A stretch of 64,000 bases of DNA from CAXMST01 sp963793415 (GTDB lineage Bacteria > Actinomycetota > Thermoleophilia > Solirubrobacterales > 70-9), in contig CAWCAC010000002.1 in assembly GCA_963793415.1 (NCBI GenBank), positions 1,984,001-2,048,000 on the forward strand. Reading direction: 5' to 3'. The translations under genes were made by a program, and so were the position numbers. A model generated the notes under the pieces. The model did no database searches, was not told the DNA's origin, and saw only the letters and a program-made list of their open reading frames with translations. Positions 41,130-49,191 of this stretch are shown one piece after another (position 1 is the stretch's first letter; each line of letters begins with the position of its first letter).

Positions 41130-41890
41130 TCCTCAAGCGCGTCATTCCGTGCCTCGACGTCGATGCCGGCCGCGTCGTCAAAGGCACCAACTTCATCGAG
41201 ATCCGCGACGCCGGCGACCCGGTCGAGCTGGCGGCGCGCTATGACGCCGAGGGCGCCGACGAGCTCGTCTTTCTCGACATCACCGCCACGCACGAGAAGC
41301 GCGACACGATCACCGAGCTCGCGCGGCGGACCGCGAACGACGTCTTCATCCCGTTCACGATCGGCGGCGGCATCGCCTCGGTCGAGGACGCGCAGGCGGT
41401 GCTCGACGCCGGCGCCGACAAGGTCGCGATCAACTCCTCGGCTCTCGCCCGCCCAGAGCTGATCACCGAGCTCGCCGAACACTTCGGCAGCCAGTGCGTA
41501 GTAGTAGCCATCGACGCAAAGTGGGATACAGCTGACTGGGACGTCTATGTCGCCGGCGGTCGCAGGAAGGTCGAGGGGCGGGAGGCCGTCGCCTGGGCAC
41601 GGGAGGCCGCCGAGCGGGGAGCGGGGGAGATCCTCTTGACGAGCATGGACCGTGACGGCACGACCTCCGGCTACGACCTGGCGCTGACCCGGGCGGTGGC
41701 CGACGCGGTCGCGATCCCGGTGATCGCGTCGGGCGGAGTCGGCGAGCTCTCACACCTGGTCGAAGGGATTCTCGAGGGACACGCCGACGCGGTCCTCTCG
41801 GCGTCGATCTTCCACTACGGGCGCTACTCGATCGCCGAGGCCAAGGCCGCACTCAGCGCCGCCGGGATCCCCGTTCGCGAGATCGTCTGA
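41126..41890 (+). CDS. hisF: Imidazole glycerol phosphate synthase, cyclase subunit
   Basis: 254 residues, a (beta/alpha)8 barrel that uses HisH-derived ammonia to form imidazole glycerol phosphate and AICAR. The signature ILKRVIPCLDVDAGRVVKGT with catalytic Asp, then ELVFLDITAT, FTIGGGIASVEDA, LLTSMDRDGTTSGYDL (second catalytic Asp) and IASGGVGEL are intact. GTG 41126 overlaps the preceding small ORF's stop. hisI and hisE do not follow; the next gene converges. Confidence 0.96.
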   Translation: MILKRVIPCLDVDAGRVVKGTNFIEIRDAGDPVELAARYDAEGADELVFLDITATHEKRDTITELARRTANDVFIPFTIGGGIASVEDAQAVLDAGADKVAINSSALARPELITELAEHFGSQCVVVAIDAKWDTADWDVYVAGGRRKVEGREAVAWAREAAERGAGEILLTSMDRDGTTSGYDLALTRAVADAVAIPVIASGGVGELSHLVEGILEGHADAVLSASIFHYGRYSIAEAKAALSAAGIPVREIV

Positions 41891-41893
41891 GCG

Positions 41894-43453
41894 CTACTTG
41901 CCGCCCGAGCCCTGGCCAGACGGCTTCTTCCCGTTCTTGCCCTGTTTCGAGCCGCCGGACGTCTTCTTCTTGTTCTTCGTCGAGCTGTCGGAGGGCTGCC
42001 CGGCGCCCTGATCGGCGCCGGCGTCGGCCGCGGGCTCCTCGGGGGTCGTCGTCTCGCCGCCGTCGGAGGCCGGCTGCTGTTGGCCCTGAGCCCGCTTGCG
42101 CGCCTTCTGCAGCGCCTTGCGGCGCTCCGACGGCGGCACGATGCCGGTCTCCCCGGGCTTCTCCTTGAACTCGTCGATCTTGACCGGCTTGTAGGCGATC
42201 ACGGTCGAGCCGCCGGTCACGTAGAGACGGACTCCGTCGGAGACCGCCGGACCGTACTCGCCGTCGTCAACCTTGAAGACGCGACGGCCGGTGCCGAGAT
42301 CGAAACCGACGGTCGAGTTGCCGCTGAACGTCGAGACGTAGACGACGTCGCCGACCACGGTGGCCGGCCCGCTGACCTGCCCGCCCGGCGCCGCTTTCCA
42401 GATCTCCTTGCCGGAGTCGGCCTCGAGTGCATAGACGTTCTTGTCGTGAGAGCCGAAGTAGACCGAGGGCTTGATTCGCTTGCCGTCGGCGGCCGCGACC
42501 CCCGAGTAGACGTAGTCCCCGGCCGAGAAGGTCCAGGCGATATCACCGGTCTGACGGTCGAAGCTGTAGACGCGGCCGTCGACGTTGCCGGCGTAGACGC
42601 GGCCGAAAGCCACTGCCGGCGTCGAGTAGAAGCGGCCGGAGCCGCCGAGCCCAGTACCAAGATCTCCGGTCTGCCAGCGGATCGCCCCGTCCTCGGCCCG
42701 GATCGCGTACATCTGGCCCGAATAGTCGCCGACGTAGAGGGTGCCGTCCGCGTAGGCCGGCGCCGCCTTGACCGAGCCGCCGAGGCTGATCTGCCACTTG
42801 GGCTTGCCGGTGCGGGCGTCGAGCGCGAAGAACTCGCCCGACTCCGAGCCGAAGTACATCGTGTCGCCGATCACCAGCGGCGAGGACTCCGCCCGCGATG
42901 GCAGCGGCCGCTTCCAGATCACCTTACCGTCGCTGGCGCGGACGGAGAGCGCCTGGCCCGGCTCGAGCGTGACGGCAAGCAGCCGGCCGCGCCAGAAGAC
43001 GGGAGAGGAAGCGTTGAGCGAGCCGAGCTGCTTCTTCCAGACCACCTTGCCGCTGTCCTTGTTGAGGGTGACGAAGACGGCGTCGTTGTCGATCATGTAC
43101 ATGCGTTTGCCGGCGATGATCGGAGCGAACTCGATCAGCTGGTCCTGGTCGTACTTCCAGAGCTTCCGATACGGCGGCCGCACCTTCGGTGTGTTGAGGA
43201 ACTTGGTCCGCGCGAGGTCGTAACCGAAGCGAGGCCAGTCGACGGAGCGGTCCTTGCTCTCGGGTTCGGGTTCGGGCTTCTTGCCGAGTGAACCGGTCTT
43301 GAAGGCGGCGTCAGGGTTGGAGATGTCGCCCGGCCGCTTGACCAGGGCGTAGCCTGCGAACGCCACGGTCAGGCAGAGCCCGGCCACGGCGATGCCGAGC
43401 AGCAACTTCTCGGCGCCGCTCGTCCCGCTCCATATCCGCTTCACGACCTTCAT
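41894..43453 (-). CDS. Membrane-anchored PQQ-like beta-propeller protein
   Basis: 519 residues. A single N-terminal membrane helix (about 17-38) is followed by a beta-propeller made of PQQ/BamB-like repeats with the A-x-D-x-x-T/S-G-K-x-x-W pattern (ALDARTGKPKWQ, TLNKDSGKVVWKK, ALEADSGKEIWKA, SFDRQTGDIAWTF). This is probably a wall-facing scaffold or sensor and not a quinoprotein dehydrogenase, since no catalytic residues are obvious. The C-terminal 95 residues are disordered: basic, then acidic, ending in a Lys/Gly/Ser/Gln-rich tail. Converges with hisF; divergent from the nucleotidyltransferase gene. Confidence 0.85.
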   Translation of the reverse strand: MKVVKRIWSGTSGAEKLLLGIAVAGLCLTVAFAGYALVKRPGDISNPDAAFKTGSLGKKPEPEPESKDRSVDWPRFGYDLARTKFLNTPKVRPPYRKLWKYDQDQLIEFAPIIAGKRMYMIDNDAVFVTLNKDSGKVVWKKQLGSLNASSPVFWRGRLLAVTLEPGQALSVRASDGKVIWKRPLPSRAESSPLVIGDTMYFGSESGEFFALDARTGKPKWQISLGGSVKAAPAYADGTLYVGDYSGQMYAIRAEDGAIRWQTGDLGTGLGGSGRFYSTPAVAFGRVYAGNVDGRVYSFDRQTGDIAWTFSAGDYVYSGVAAADGKRIKPSVYFGSHDKNVYALEADSGKEIWKAAPGGQVSGPATVVGDVVYVSTFSGNSTVGFDLGTGRRVFKVDDGEYGPAVSDGVRLYVTGGSTVIAYKPVKIDEFKEKPGETGIVPPSERRKALQKARKRAQGQQQPASDGGETTTPEEPAADAGADQGAGQPSDSSTKNKKKTSGGSKQGKNGKKPSGQGSGGK

Positions 43454-43486
43454 CTCGGGGAACGCTCATGCTACGGAGATAAGCCG

Positions 43487-44623
43487 ATGCCCCTGACCGT
43501 CTCAGCCGAACAGCTCACAGAAGCGCGCGAGCGCAACGTCCCGCGATCGCTGGTTGCAGCGCTCGAGGCAGCCGACCTGCAGGCCTACCTGGTCGGCGGC
43601 GCCGTTCGCGACGCGCTGCTCGCTCACGAGCCCGCCGAGCCGGACATCGACATCGCCGTCGAGGGGGACATCGGTCCGCTGCTCGACCGGCTCGGGGTCG
43701 AGCATCGCAGCCACGAGCGCTTCGGTACCGCGAAGGTGCTGCTCGAGGGCCGCGCCGTCGACCTCGCGCGAACGCGGCGCGAGAGCTACGCGACCCCCGG
43801 CGCGCTGCCCGAGGTCGAGCCTGCGCCGATCCGGACCGACCTCGCCCGCCGCGACTTCACGATCAACGCGATGGCAATTCCGCTGCGCGGCGAAGCGATC
43901 CTGATCGACCCCTACGACGGCCTCGCCGATCTCGAGGCGCGGACCCTGCGCGCGATCCACCCTGAGTCGTTCGTCGACGACCCGACCCGCACCCTGCGCG
44001 GGGCCCGCTATGCGGCCCGGCTCGGCCTGACGCCCGAACCTGAGACGCTGACGCAGCTCACTGCCGCCGACCTCGGCTCGGTCAGCGCCGACCGGGTCAG
44101 CGCCGACCTGATCCGGATCGGCGCCGAGCCCGAGGCCGTGGGTGCGCTCGCCCTGCTCGACGAATGGGGCGTGCTGGCGCTCGGGCCTGACCGGCTCGCC
44201 CTGCTCGCCGAGGCCGCCGAGTACCTGCAGACCGAGCCCTGGAGCCGGCTCGTCGGCCGCGCGGAGCTGCTGATGACGATCGCGACCGCCGACGGCGCCC
44301 TGCTGCGCTCGGCCGCGGCGCTGGCCGAGCACTCCGCGGATGAGCCGGCCTCCCAGCTCTACGAGCTCGCCTCCCACTACTCCGATGTCGAGCTCGCGAT
44401 CGCCCGCGCGATGGGCGCCGACTGGCTCGACCGGCACGTGAGCGAGTGGCGGCGGGTCGAGCTCACGATCGACGGCCAGTCGCTGATCGCGGCCGGGGTC
44501 GATCAGGGCCCGGACGTCGGCCGTGGGCTGCGGGCCGCGCTCCACGCGCGGCTCGAGGGCCGGATCGCGGCCTCGGCGGATCAGGAGCTGGCGGTCGCGC
44601 TGGCGGCCTTGGAGGCCTCTTGA
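43487..44623 (+). CDS. CCA-adding/poly(A) polymerase-family nucleotidyltransferase
   Basis: 378 residues. The nucleotidyltransferase head is complete: YLVGGAVRDALL (37-42 GGAVRD), metal-binding EPDIDIAV (Asp53, Asp55) and RRDFTINAMAIPL; the RNA-binding neck motif PTRTLRGARYAARLGL follows. It may add CCA to tRNA or work in RNA processing. The C-terminal part is shorter than and unlike the HD-bearing enzymes, so the exact activity is uncertain. GGAG lies 9 nt before ATG 43487. TGATG couples it to pgeF. Confidence 0.85.
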   Translation: MPLTVSAEQLTEARERNVPRSLVAALEAADLQAYLVGGAVRDALLAHEPAEPDIDIAVEGDIGPLLDRLGVEHRSHERFGTAKVLLEGRAVDLARTRRESYATPGALPEVEPAPIRTDLARRDFTINAMAIPLRGEAILIDPYDGLADLEARTLRAIHPESFVDDPTRTLRGARYAARLGLTPEPETLTQLTAADLGSVSADRVSADLIRIGAEPEAVGALALLDEWGVLALGPDRLALLAEAAEYLQTEPWSRLVGRAELLMTIATADGALLRSAAALAEHSADEPASQLYELASHYSDVELAIARAMGADWLDRHVSEWRRVELTIDGQSLIAAGVDQGPDVGRGLRAALHARLEGRIAASADQELAVALAALEAS

Positions 44624-45375
44624 TGCAGTGGCGCGAGAGAGATGGGGTGCGCTGGCTGTCGGCGCAGTTGCCGGGCGCCGAGGTGGCGTTCTCAACCCGG
44701 ATCGGTGGGGTCAGCGAGCCGCCCTTCGACACGCTCAACCTCGGTCTACTGACACAGGATGAGGGGCAGGCCGTGCTCGAGAACCGGGGCCGGCTCTCGA
44801 AGGCGCTGGGCTTCGACCCCGGGCAGGTCGCGATCGCCCTTCAGGTGCACGGTGGCGAGATCGTCACTCACGAGGGCCCTCAGGTTCCGTCTCCGTTCGC
44901 CCGTTACGGGGTTGCGATGGGGGAGGGTGACGCTCACTGGACCCGCGCCGGCGATCTGGCGCTGCTGGTGTTCGTCGCCGACTGCTTGCCGATCGCGGTC
45001 GCCAACAGCGATGCGATCGCGATGCTCCACGGCGGCTGGCGCCCGCTCGCGGCGGGGATCGTCGCAACCGGCGCGGAGGCCGTCGGGGCGGCCTCGACGC
45101 CGACCTACGCCGCGATCGGACCCGGAATCGGGCCCTGCTGCTTCGAGGTCGGCGATGAGGTGCTGGCGGAGTTCGCCTACCTCGGCGATGACGTCGCCGA
45201 AGGCCGCAATCTGGACCTACCGGAGGTCGCCCAGCGCCAGCTCGAGCAGGCGGAGATCGAGGTCCTCGAGCGATCGGATCTCTGTACCCGCTGCAACCCG
45301 GACCTGCTCTTCTCGCATCGCGGCCAGGGCGGGCTCACGGGTCGTCAGGCCGGCCTCGTCTGGAGGAGGGCCTGA
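44623..45375 (+). CDS. pgeF: Multicopper-like purine nucleoside phosphorylase/laccase-domain protein (YfiH)
   Basis: 250 residues of the DUF152/YfiH family. The zinc-site residues are His76 (LQVHGGEI), Cys121 (VADCLPIAV) and His136 (MLHGGWR). Members cleave purine nucleosides and help keep peptidoglycan precursors free of misincorporated Ser. In Actinobacteria the gene usually lies behind ftsZ and before yggS-sepF; here the order with yggS and sepF is kept but ftsZ is absent. Overlaps both neighbours through TGATG. Confidence 0.9.
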   Translation: MQWRERDGVRWLSAQLPGAEVAFSTRIGGVSEPPFDTLNLGLLTQDEGQAVLENRGRLSKALGFDPGQVAIALQVHGGEIVTHEGPQVPSPFARYGVAMGEGDAHWTRAGDLALLVFVADCLPIAVANSDAIAMLHGGWRPLAAGIVATGAEAVGAASTPTYAAIGPGIGPCCFEVGDEVLAEFAYLGDDVAEGRNLDLPEVAQRQLEQAEIEVLERSDLCTRCNPDLLFSHRGQGGLTGRQAGLVWRRA

Positions 45376-46007
45376 TGGCGGGCCTGATCAGCGGCATCGA
45401 GCCGGCCAAGGTGGCCGCGAACCTGGAGCGGATCCGCGCGGTTGCCGGCCCCGAGGTCGAGATCCTCGCGGCCAGCAAGTACGTGCCGCTCGACGAGATG
45501 AACGCGCTCGCCGAGGGCGGCGTCACCCTGGTCGGCGAGAACCGCCAGCAGGACCTCGAGGCCAAGCAGGAGCGCTGGGGCGAGAGCTTCACCTGGGACT
45601 TCATCGGCAACCTCCAGAGCCGCAAGGTGCCGCGCCTGTTGGGAAGGGTTCGGCTGATCCACTCGGTCTCGACCGACTCGGTGCTCGAACGCCTCGGCCG
45701 CGACCCCGATTCGGGAACGGGCATCCTGATCCAGGTCAACGTCGCCGGCGAGGAGGGCAAGGGAGGGGTAGACCCGGCCGAGCTCGGCGCCTTCATCGAC
45801 CGTTGCCCGGTGCCCGTCTCGGGCCTGAGCACGATGCCGCCGTTCACCGAGGACCCGGAGGCGTCGCGGCCGCACTTCGCGAGGCTGGCCGCGCTCGGGG
45901 CCGAGCACCGGCTCGAGCGGCTCTCGATGGGAACGACCCAGGACTGGCACGTCGCCGTCGAGGAGGGCGCGACGATCATCCGTGTCGGCACGGCGCTGTT
46001 CGTCTGA
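45375..46007 (+). CDS. yggS: PLP-binding homeostasis protein YggS/PLPBP
   Basis: 210 residues, an alanine-racemase-like barrel without a second domain that buffers pyridoxal phosphate. Lys35 in EILAASKYVPLDEM binds PLP; HGENRQQ-like VGENRQQDL, FIGNLQSRKVPRL and the phosphate-binding LSMGTTQDWHVAVEEGATIIRVG are typical. Start ATG 45375 overlaps the pgeF stop. Usual family length is about 230, slightly longer. Confidence 0.92.
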   Translation: MAGLISGIEPAKVAANLERIRAVAGPEVEILAASKYVPLDEMNALAEGGVTLVGENRQQDLEAKQERWGESFTWDFIGNLQSRKVPRLLGRVRLIHSVSTDSVLERLGRDPDSGTGILIQVNVAGEEGKGGVDPAELGAFIDRCPVPVSGLSTMPPFTEDPEASRPHFARLAALGAEHRLERLSMGTTQDWHVAVEEGATIIRVGTALFV

Positions 46008-46070
46008 CCGCGAAGCCGGTCGCAGAGCCGGTGGGGCGCCGAAACCGGGCGCAACCGCCCCGTGGGCGCA

Positions 46071-46076
46071 TAGAAT
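46071..46076 (+). promoter_or_regulatory. Candidate -10 element of sepF
   Basis: TAGAAT followed by CGTC, about 45 nt before the ATG; unlike most candidates here this implies a normal leader. The context GCATAGA-(A/C)-TCGTC is repeated at 54001-54012. Confidence 0.4.
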
Positions 46077-46120
46077 CGTCAAGAGGAGAACCCCGAACCA
46101 GGGCGAAAGAGGCGCGAAGT

Positions 46121-46663
46121 ATGGCCGTTAGGGACACATGGCATCGGGCGCTCGTTTACTTCGGGCTCGCCGACGACCCGGAATACCGTTACGACGACGA
46201 GGGCGACTACTACGAGCCCGACACGATCAGCGAGGACGCGCCGCCGCCGCGCCGGCAGCGGGCAGCCGCCTCCAACGTTCGGCGCCTCCGGCGTGAGGAG
46301 CCGAATGAGATCGACGACATCTTCGGCGACGACGACGCGCCGGCCTCGCGGCGGCAGTTGCGACCCGTCTCGAACGGGAACGACAACGTCCAGGTCCACT
46401 TCGTCACGCCCCGCAACTTCAACGACGCGCAGGAGATCGCCGACAAGTTCAAGCGCAGCGTCCCGGTGATCCTCAACCTCCAGTCCGCCTCCTCGGACCT
46501 CTCCAAGCGCCTGATCGACTTCGGCTCGGGCCTCACCTACGCGCTCGACGGCGGCATGCAGCGGATCGCCGACAAGACCTTTCTCCTGACCCCGGCCAAC
46601 GTCGAGGTATCGGCCGAGGAAAAGGCTCGACTCGTAGAAAAGGGCTTCTTCAACCAAAGCTAG
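46121..46663 (+). CDS. sepF: Cell-division protein SepF
   Basis: 180 residues. SepF tethers FtsZ to the membrane. The N-terminal amphipathic helix region (VRDTWHRALVYFGLADDPEY) is followed by an acidic, Tyr-rich linker and the SepF domain (about 88-172): VHFVTPRNFNDAQEIADKFK, PVILNLQSASSDLSKRLIDF and SGLTYALDGGMQRI. These are the classical motifs. It has its own promoter candidate 45 nt upstream. proC and yggT follow, as in other Gram-positive division clusters, but divIVA does not. Confidence 0.95.
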   Translation: MAVRDTWHRALVYFGLADDPEYRYDDEGDYYEPDTISEDAPPPRRQRAAASNVRRLRREEPNEIDDIFGDDDAPASRRQLRPVSNGNDNVQVHFVTPRNFNDAQEIADKFKRSVPVILNLQSASSDLSKRLIDFGSGLTYALDGGMQRIADKTFLLTPANVEVSAEEKARLVEKGFFNQS

Positions 46664-46698
46664 GAAGCTCAGGAGCCCGGGACCGCGACGCGAGTCCC

Positions 46699-46704
46699 TA
46701 GGCT
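46699..46704 (+). promoter_or_regulatory. Candidate -10 element of proC
   Basis: TAGGCT, 8 nt before ATG 46713. Confidence 0.35.
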
Positions 46705-46712
46705 GCTGAACC

Positions 46713-47480
46713 ATGAAGATCGGATTCGCCGGATCGGGAAACATGGCTGCCGCGATGGCTCGCGGCTGGGCCGCGTCCGACGGGCGGGACGAGATGCTGT
46801 TCACGGACTCGGGCTCCGGCCGCGCGGCCGCCCTGGCCGAGGAGACCGGAGGACGGGCACTCGCGGGTCTCGCGGACCTGGTGCCGGAGAGCGACCTGAT
46901 CGTGCTCGCCGTCAAACCGAAGGCGCTGGCGGTGGCCGGCGAGGCGCTGGCCGGGTTCTCGGGCCGGGTCGTCTCCGTCCTCGGCGCGACGCCGCTCGAT
47001 GCGCTGCACCAGGCCCTGCCCGAGGCCGACGTGATCCGGGTCATGCCGAACGTCGGCGTCGAGGTCGGTCGCGGCGTGATCTGCCACGCGCCGCCCCCCG
47101 ATACGGAGGGCGCCCGCGCGGCGCTCGCGCTGCTGGCCCGGATCGCCACCCTGGTCGAGCTCCCCGAGCAGCAGCTGGACGCGGCCACCGCCGTGATGGG
47201 CTGCTCGATCGCCTGGGTCGCGCTGGCCTGTGAGGCGATCGCTGCAGCAGGTGTCGAGGCGGGGCTCGACGCTGCGCTCTCGCAGGAGCTGATCGCGCGC
47301 AGCGCGGCGGTCACCGGTGAGCTGCTGCTCCATCACGACGCGGGCGAGCTGCAGCGAGCGGTGGCCTCTCCAGGCGGCAGCACCGAAGCGGGCCTCGACG
47401 CGCTCGCCGAGCGCGATACGGCGGCCGCCTACGAGTACGCGGTCCGGGCGTCGCTCGAGCGAATGGCGGGCAAGCGGTGA
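46713..47480 (+). CDS. proC: Pyrroline-5-carboxylate reductase
   Basis: 255 residues, the NADPH enzyme making proline from pyrroline-5-carboxylate. The Rossmann start MKIGFAGSGNMAAAMARGW, the IVLAVKPKAL segment, RVMPNVGVEVGRG and the C-terminal signature SPGGSTEAGLDAL are all present. It overlaps yggT by four bases (GTGA). A common neighbour of yggT in Gram-positive bacteria. Confidence 0.95.
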   Translation: MKIGFAGSGNMAAAMARGWAASDGRDEMLFTDSGSGRAAALAEETGGRALAGLADLVPESDLIVLAVKPKALAVAGEALAGFSGRVVSVLGATPLDALHQALPEADVIRVMPNVGVEVGRGVICHAPPPDTEGARAALALLARIATLVELPEQQLDAATAVMGCSIAWVALACEAIAAAGVEAGLDAALSQELIARSAAVTGELLLHHDAGELQRAVASPGGSTEAGLDALAERDTAAAYEYAVRASLERMAGKR

Positions 47481-47812
47481 TCGGGGCGCTGATCGGGGCG
47501 CTGACGGCCGCGATCGACCGCAACGACGTAGCCCAGTACGTCGATTCCCTGTTCACCGTCTACCTGATCCTGATCTTCATCCGGATCGTGATCTCGTGGG
47601 TCGTGATGTTCCGCGGCTCGCTGCCCTACAACCGACCGCTGCGCGCGGTCACCGACTTCATCGAGCAGGTCGTCGACCCGTACCTGAACTTGTTCCGCCG
47701 GCTGGTCCCCCCGATCGGCGGCGGCCGCATGGCCCTGGACCTGAGCCCGATCATCGGAATCTTCGTCCTGATCCTCGCGCAGGGGATCATCGTCGGGCTG
47801 ATCAACGAGTGA
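47477..47812 (+). CDS. YggT-family membrane protein
   Basis: 111 residues with two hydrophobic helices (about 24-45 and 88-107) and the family pattern RIVISWVVMF, then DPYLNLFRRLVPPIGGG, which faces the membrane surface. Function unknown; usually found next to sepF, proC and divIVA and thought to be related to division or osmotic control. GTG 47477 overlaps the proC stop; lspA starts one base after its stop. Confidence 0.9.
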   Translation: MIGALIGALTAAIDRNDVAQYVDSLFTVYLILIFIRIVISWVVMFRGSLPYNRPLRAVTDFIEQVVDPYLNLFRRLVPPIGGGRMALDLSPIIGIFVLILAQGIIVGLINE

Positions 47813-47813
47813 C

Positions 47814-48329
47814 GTGAGCGGTTCCTCCGCATTGCGCCGGGCGGCGCTCGTCGCGGCGCTCGCGCTGGCCCTCGACCAGCTGACGAAGGCGGTCGTCCGC
47901 AGCTCGATCGAGCCGGGGGAGAGCGTCTCGGTGCTCCCCGGCGTCGACTTCGTCCGGGTCGCCAACGACGGCATCGCCTTCGGCATGCTCGACAGCGTCT
48001 CCTCCGGCGTGCTCGTCGCGATCGCGCTCCTGTTCACGCTTGTGCTCGGCTGGTTCTGCTTCGCGATGGCCGACAGGCGCGGACTCTGGCTGCCGCTCGG
48101 CCTGCTCGCCGGCGGCGCGATCGGCAACCTCGTCGACCGCGTTCGCGAGGGCTACGTGACCGACTTCATCGATCTGCCCGCCTGGCCTGCCTTCAACGTC
48201 GCCGACATCGAGATCACGTTCGGGGTCCTGTTGCTCGCCTGGATGCTGTTCACCGAGCCCGCGGAGGAGCCGCAGGCTCGCGATGACCCCGAGCCGCGCG
48301 ACCCCGAGCAGGCGACGCCGGCGCCGTGA
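47814..48329 (+). CDS. lspA: Lipoprotein signal peptidase
   Basis: 171 residues. The aspartyl protease that removes lipoprotein signal peptides after lipidation. Four membrane helices are visible and the catalytic pair is Asp108 (GAIGNLVDRVREGYVTDF) and Asp131 (FNVADIEITFG). The tail is acidic and Pro-rich. Start is GTG 47814; the gene overlaps the pseudouridine synthase gene by four bases. The window encodes several lipoproteins that would be its substrates. Confidence 0.95.
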   Translation: MSGSSALRRAALVAALALALDQLTKAVVRSSIEPGESVSVLPGVDFVRVANDGIAFGMLDSVSSGVLVAIALLFTLVLGWFCFAMADRRGLWLPLGLLAGGAIGNLVDRVREGYVTDFIDLPAWPAFNVADIEITFGVLLLAWMLFTEPAEEPQARDDPEPRDPEQATPAP

Positions 48330-49021
48330 GCGAGCCCGGAGGACCGCTGACACCGCGGATCGTGCTCGAGGACGAGTGGCTGGCGGTCGTCGACAAGCCC
48401 GCCGGGCTGATCGTCCACGCTGCGCCAGGCCACCACGGGACGACCCTCGTCGACGAGCTCGGCCAGCTGCTCGGGGGCGGCGACGATCCCGATCGTCCCG
48501 GCATCGTCCATCGGCTCGACCGCGACACCTCCGGGTTGCTCGTCGTCGCCCGCGACGAGCGGGCTCACGCGGCGCTCTCGAAGGCGATCGAGCGGCGCGA
48601 GGTCAAGCGCGTCTACCGGGCCCTCGTCGAGGGTTGTCCCTCCTCGCGGACGGGGACGATCGACGCACCGCTCGGCCGCGACCATCGCTCGCCGGAGAAG
48701 GTCGTGGTCGGCGGCAGGCGCGCGCGCCCCGCCGTCACCCATTTCGAGGTGCTCGAGCGGGTCGGGCGCGACGCCCTGCTCGAGGTCCGCCTCGAGACCG
48801 GCCGCACCCATCAGATCCGCGCCCACCTGAAGGCGATCGGACACCCGGTCTGCGGCGATCCCGGCTACGGGCACAAGGGCATGCACGGGCTCGAGCGGCA
48901 GTTCCTGCACGCCGCCGAGCTCGGCTTCGACCATCCCTTCACAGGTGAGCGCGTCGAGGCTGCGAGTCCGCTGCCGGCCGACCTGGCAGCCGCGCTCGAT
49001 CGCGCCCGCAGCGGCGCCTGA
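48326..49021 (+). CDS. RluA/RluD-family pseudouridine synthase
   Basis: 231 residues. Isomerises uridines in rRNA or tRNA. The catalytic Asp65 is in GIVHRLDRDTSGLLVV, with LEVRLETGRTHQIRAHL and a GHPVCGDPGYG segment. The N-terminal S4 domain of RluD is missing, so the protein begins directly with the catalytic domain (RIVLEDEWLAVVDKPAGLIV). Which uridine it modifies cannot be told. GTG start overlapping lspA. Confidence 0.92.
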   Translation: MSEPGGPLTPRIVLEDEWLAVVDKPAGLIVHAAPGHHGTTLVDELGQLLGGGDDPDRPGIVHRLDRDTSGLLVVARDERAHAALSKAIERREVKRVYRALVEGCPSSRTGTIDAPLGRDHRSPEKVVVGGRRARPAVTHFEVLERVGRDALLEVRLETGRTHQIRAHLKAIGHPVCGDPGYGHKGMHGLERQFLHAAELGFDHPFTGERVEAASPLPADLAAALDRARSGA

Positions 49022-49042
49022 CGCCGGACCGCGGATAGGCCC

Positions 49043-49056
49043 TAAACTGCGCCGTC
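49043..49056 (+). promoter_or_regulatory. rpsB promoter, -10 and start region like the rRNA promoter
   Basis: CCCTAAACTGCGCCGTC (49040-49056) matches 16 of 17 bases of the rRNA promoter; the -10 is TAAACT at 49043-49048. A TGACG lies upstream with a non-ideal spacer. The leader to ATG is about 140 nt, long enough for regulation by S2. Confidence 0.55.
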
Positions 49057-49191
49057 AACCTCCGGACCACGCGACGGAGTGGGCCCCAGCCCGGCGCTGC
49101 CTCGAGCCACAGTACGGCCGAGGTTGCAAGCGACCGGGCTCCCACCGAGCCGCCCAGGACCGGCAAATCAAAACGAATGCAAGGGAATTGA

